Shown in pieces: positions 6,421 to 8,354 of a DNA stretch of 8,354 bases. Position numbers and translations under genes: made by a program. Source of the stretch: Candidatus Aenigmatarchaeota archaeon. Its GTDB lineage: Archaea > Aenigmatarchaeota > Aenigmatarchaeia > QMZP01. The stretch is from contig VGIZ01000016.1 of the NCBI GenBank assembly GCA_016867675.1, positions 1 through 8,354 on the forward strand. Direction: 5' to 3'. Each line of letters begins with the position of its first letter. Within the stretch, counting starts at the first letter, position 1. Under the pieces are notes generated by a model. The model made no database searches. It worked only from the letters and a program-made list of their open reading frames with translations, and was not told the origin of the DNA.

Positions 6421-7005
6421 CAGGTCTGCTTCAAGCTGGGGCGTGCTCCTGAAGAGTATGGTCCTGATGCCGATGCTCTCCGCGGGGGCAAGGTACTCTT
6501 CCTTGTCGTCTATGAACACGCATTCATCCGGTCGGAGGCCAATCTTTTCCAGCACCATTCTGTATGCCCTGATGTCAGGCTTCCTGAAGCCCGCTTCGCA
6601 GGAAAGGACGACGGCGTCGAAATGCTTGAAAGCACCCCTCTTTCTGTTGAATTCGGCGTGCGCAGGCTCGGTGTTTGAAAGTATGCCGAGCCTGTAGTTC
6701 GCGGACTTCAGCCTTGCAATCAAAGGCCCAGCCCTTCTGTCGGCCTTCAGGCTTCCCTTGTAGCTGTCTATCCAGAAATCCTCCCACCTCTCGATCGGGA
6801 TGTCCACCTTGAGCCTTGATGCTATGCGCCTGCAAAATTCCCTGTTGCTGATTTTTCCGACCTGCAGGTCAGGCAGCGACTCGTCGATTGCCGTCTGCAC
6901 CTCGGAATATCCGACATTGAACAGCTTGGACATCTTCCGATAGGCCGGGGCGTCAGTTTCGTTTACCAGCACCCCGCCATAATCGAAAATAATCCCCTTT
7001 ATCAT
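6397..7005 (-). CDS. HAD-superfamily hydrolase, subfamily IA-like (phosphatase-like)
   Basis: 202 residues of the haloacid dehalogenase fold, whose members mostly remove phosphate from small metabolites through an aspartyl-phosphate; the substrate cannot be told. Motif I is FDYGG with nucleophile D8, motif II is LSNT (S110), motif III is K142 in FRKPD, and motif IV is FIDD (D166, D167). The helical cap lies between about 15 and 85. The Asp usually found two residues after the nucleophile is Gly10, as in the FDxGGVL subgroup, so the normal general acid/base is absent and activity may be unusual. The start is set at MIKGIIFDYGG because GGTGATT lies just upstream (7008-7014). A longer in-frame ATG at 7044 would overlap the preceding gene and add 13 residues unlike a HAD start. 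It follows the CxxC-protein gene by 25 bases, so the two probably share a transcript. It converges on the Fic gene. Confidence 0.88.
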   Translation of the reverse strand: MIKGIIFDYGGVLVNETDAPAYRKMSKLFNVGYSEVQTAIDESLPDLQVGKISNREFCRRIASRLKVDIPIERWEDFWIDSYKGSLKADRRAGPLIARLKSANYRLGILSNTEPAHAEFNRKRGAFKHFDAVVLSCEAGFRKPDIRAYRMVLEKIGLRPDECVFIDDKEEYLAPAESIGIRTILFRSTPQLEADLKKMGVDF

Positions 7006-7007
7006 GG

Positions 7008-7014
7008 AATCACC
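7008..7014 (-). promoter_or_regulatory. Ribosome binding site of the HAD gene
   Basis: GGTGATT, complementary to the 16S rRNA end, lies two bases before the ATG at 7005. It favours the internal start over the longer frame from 7044. Confidence 0.6.
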
Positions 7015-7030
7015 GCGCGGCAGCGGGCGG

Positions 7031-7624
7031 CTAGAGCGTCGCATTGCCTTCTGCGCCGCTTATGTTGCCTGTGCCGTTTCCAGTCACGTTTCCTATGTTG
7101 TCTGCTGCCCCGTTCTGCGTTTCATTTGCTGCCGGCTCTGCTGCCGGAGGCGCGGCAGCCGGCTCGGTCTGGCCTATGCCCCTCAGCAGGCACTGCTTCG
7201 GCTGCACGTAGGACACCGAGCATATGGTGTCCAGCAGCGACTCCTGGCTGAGCGCGCTGCTGTTGAGCTCGGTTATCTTCCCGTCGGAACTGACCACCTG
7301 CAGCCTGGTCTCATTCTGGAACTGCACGCCGAACTGCTCAAGAACAATGAAGCCCTCCATCTGCTGCGCGAAGCCAGCCAGCAGTGAGCTGGTTGCATCG
7401 CAGTCTGTGCAGCCGACAATGTAATGGTTTTGTATTATGGTCTTTCCCGACATGAGCACCGACCTGAACTCGTCCCTGGTCAGCGCCCTGTCCACCACCG
7501 ACGGCGTCTGGACCTGCTGGCCGCTGTTGCCGCCCCCGAAGTTTATGCCCATTATGGCGAAGCCTGCGACTGAGAATATCATCAGCAGGCCGATGAAAAT
7601 CGCCATGGCGCGCTCCTTCATCAT
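7031..7624 (-). CDS. Membrane-anchored CxxC (thioredoxin-like?) protein with sequon-rich tail
   Basis: 197 residues from the ATG at 7624. A basic start (KER) precedes one hydrophobic helix (about 7-27), giving a single anchor with the rest outside. After a Gly/Gln-rich linker comes a region with beta-like IIQNHYIVG followed by C72-T-D-C75 and the helix ATSSLLAGFAQQM. That order is what a thioredoxin-type active site looks like, so a role in extracytoplasmic thiol chemistry is possible. Two more cysteines (135, 145) could form a disulfide. The core is short and has no recognisable cis-Pro, so the call is tentative. The last 45 residues are Ala/Pro, then Asn/Gly, low complexity, with sequons at N167, N179, N183, N187 and N194, suggesting a glycosylated stalk or tail. 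Start choice: GGTG (7630-7633) serves the adjacent ATGs at 7624 and 7621; an ATG at 7639 is possible. HAD gene follows. Confidence 0.65.
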   Translation of the reverse strand: MMKERAMAIFIGLLMIFSVAGFAIMGINFGGGNSGQQVQTPSVVDRALTRDEFRSVLMSGKTIIQNHYIVGCTDCDATSSLLAGFAQQMEGFIVLEQFGVQFQNETRLQVVSSDGKITELNSSALSQESLLDTICSVSYVQPKQCLLRGIGQTEPAAAPPAAEPAANETQNGAADNIGNVTGNGTGNISGAEGNATL

Positions 7625-7666
7625 AATAACACCAATCATGTCAGATTTAGTTATTTAGCTCGGCTG

Positions 7667-7674
7667 TACTTAAA
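7667..7674 (-). promoter_or_regulatory. Possible TATA box for the CxxC-protein/HAD operon
   Basis: Minus-strand TTTAAGTA would place transcription start near 7645, about 20 bases before the ATG at 7624, leaving room for the GGTG site. CTAAATAA at 7651-7658 is an alternative. Neither is a strong match. The rest of the 7640-7742 gap shows no gene or RNA that I can identify. Confidence 0.3.
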
Positions 7675-7742
7675 ACGCTTTGCAGTTGGCAACGAGGTAT
7701 CGCCACTGATGCAGCAATGCTTCAACAAAAGAACAGCCTTCG

Positions 7743-8279
7743 TTACTTAAAAGGCTTCCCGTACATTTCCGAGAAAGCCACGTCCGAGACAGGCTTCCTT
7801 GCAGGCTTCCTGGGCTTCTCATTCGCGTAGCCCAGCGTTATCATGGCCATGGGCCTGATGTTGTTTGGCAGCGCCACTGCATTCCTGACGGCCTGCTCGT
7901 TGAACGCGCCAATCCAGCATGTCGCCAGCCCCCTGTCTGTCGCTGCCAGCATGAAATTCTCAACAGCGGCAGCGGTGTCCTGCGCGGCATAAAGGCTCAC
8001 TCCGCGCTCGCCGTACGCCTTTTCTATCCTGTCCATGTCAGCGCAGACAACGACAATGACAGGCGCGGACGCGATGAACGTCCTGCCAAAGCACGCGTCA
8101 CCGATGGCCTGCCTGGCCTTCAGGTCTTTCACTACGACGAAAACCCACTCCTCTGTATTCCCAGCTGACGGCGCCTGCGTCGCCAGCTCTATCAGCTCCC
8201 TGACAACAGCATCGCCGACCTTCGCGCTGCCGTAGCTGCGCACGCTTGCCCTCTGCCTTATGGCTTCGTCGGTGTTCAT
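7743..8279 (-). CDS. Nitroreductase-family FMN oxidoreductase
   Basis: 178 residues. The family binds FMN as a homodimer in the cytoplasm and uses NAD(P)H to reduce nitro-aromatics, quinones or similar acceptors; the true substrate here is unknown. Recognisable parts are the N-terminal flavin-phosphate motif RQRASVRSY (8-16), QAPSAGNTEEWVFVVV (35-50, where many relatives have N-x-Q-P-W), the helix with AAVENFMLAATDRGLATCWIG (104-124) and the C-terminal TLGYANEKPRKPARKPVSD (148-166), all in the family order. Length is on the short side but complete. The start MNTDEAIRQR is chosen because GGTGG lies just upstream (8284-8288), the ATG overlaps the TGA of the preceding gene, and the 22 codons of the longer frame from 8345 have no family resemblance and would overlap that gene. 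It is co-transcribed with the membrane-protein gene at the right edge. Confidence 0.9.
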   Translation of the reverse strand: MNTDEAIRQRASVRSYGSAKVGDAVVRELIELATQAPSAGNTEEWVFVVVKDLKARQAIGDACFGRTFIASAPVIVVVCADMDRIEKAYGERGVSLYAAQDTAAAVENFMLAATDRGLATCWIGAFNEQAVRNAVALPNNIRPMAMITLGYANEKPRKPARKPVSDVAFSEMYGKPFK

Positions 8280-8354
8280 GAAACCACCCCTATCATCATG
8301 AAAGCCGCCAGCGAAAGCAGGCCGAATATGATGCCTATTGACCATATGGCATAA
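8276..8354 (-). CDS. C-terminal end of a membrane protein (start outside window)
   Basis: Entering from the right edge, one minus-strand frame reads 25 residues, YAIWSIGIIFGLLSLAAFMM followed by IGVVS, then TGA. It is almost wholly hydrophobic, like a last transmembrane helix. Its stop overlaps the nitroreductase ATG as ATGA, the same kind of junction as in the surface operon at 1330-1333, which supports a real gene. Too little is visible to name a family. Confidence 0.55.
   Translation of the reverse strand, partial: YAIWSIGIIFGLLSLAAFMMIGVVS

Noticed and set aside
7006..7044. Longer HAD start at 7044
   Set aside because: It overlaps the preceding gene, while the internal ATG at 7005 has a GGTGATT site and begins exactly at the HAD fold.
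7625..7639. Start of the CxxC protein at 7639
   Set aside because: Not excluded, but the GGTG site lies after this ATG and properly serves 7624 and 7621.
7640..7742. A tRNA, small RNA or riboswitch in the longest gap
   Set aside because: No cloverleaf, T-loop sequence or strong long stem was found; only a possible TATA box.
8280..8345. Longer nitroreductase start at 8345
   Set aside because: The extra 22 residues do not resemble the family, and this DNA better encodes a hydrophobic C-terminus in another frame that ends in an ATGA overlap.
1..8354. CRISPR array, insertion sequence or integrase
   Set aside because: No regularly spaced short repeats, terminal inverted repeats or transposase/recombinase motifs were seen.

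Overview
The window most likely comes from an archaeon, probably a small-genome DPANN-type lineage with a GC-rich genome; the phylum cannot be fixed from this sequence. Four things point that way. (i) Genes that begin transcripts have TATA-like boxes centred about 25-28 bases before the start codon and no Shine-Dalgarno sequence, which is the layout of archaeal leaderless mRNAs. (ii) Genes inside operons carry GGTG or GGAGGTGA sites instead. (iii) There is a pilin-like surface protein and a cysteine-rich secreted protein. (iv) The exported proteins are rich in N-x-S/T sequons. One gene goes against this: the alanyl-tRNA synthetase is of the short bacterial kind seen in Patescibacteria/CPR, not the long archaeal kind.

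Layout, left to right. Positions 1-3237 (minus strand) hold a two-gene surface operon: a 635-residue pilin-like, membrane-anchored protein followed, with an ATGA overlap, by a secreted protein with cysteine-rich repeats that runs off the left edge. A 37-bp divergent promoter separates this operon from alaS (3275-5047, plus). alaS is followed by a winged-helix/Fic-domain protein (5114-6358, plus). Converging on it from the right is a minus-strand pair: a membrane-anchored CxxC protein with a sequon-rich tail (7031-7624), then a HAD-family hydrolase (6397-7005). At the right edge a nitroreductase (7743-8279, minus) overlaps by ATGA the 3' end of a membrane-protein gene that enters from outside the window.

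The most unusual observation is at the Fic locus. Just after the Fic stop codon, in another frame, lies a short open stretch reading VRRIKAVLEK-stop. It repeats the C-terminal VRRIKAVLE of the AlaRS encoded 1355 bp upstream. The 27 aligned bases differ at five sites, all third codon positions and all synonymous. So a diverged second copy of the alaS 3' end sits on the far side of the Fic gene, while the resident alaS now ends in a different tail (RDVHMV). This is what would be expected if a segment carrying the Fic gene entered the 3' end of alaS, supplied a replacement end and displaced the old one. No integrase or transposase is visible, so the mechanism is open. A near-symmetrical AT-rich dyad sits at the alaS-side junction, just upstream of the Fic TATA box.

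Functional links beyond shared operons are not evident. The left half is cell-surface biology; the right half is small enzymes (Fic AMP-transferase-like, HAD phosphatase-like, nitroreductase) and a probable extracytoplasmic thiol protein.
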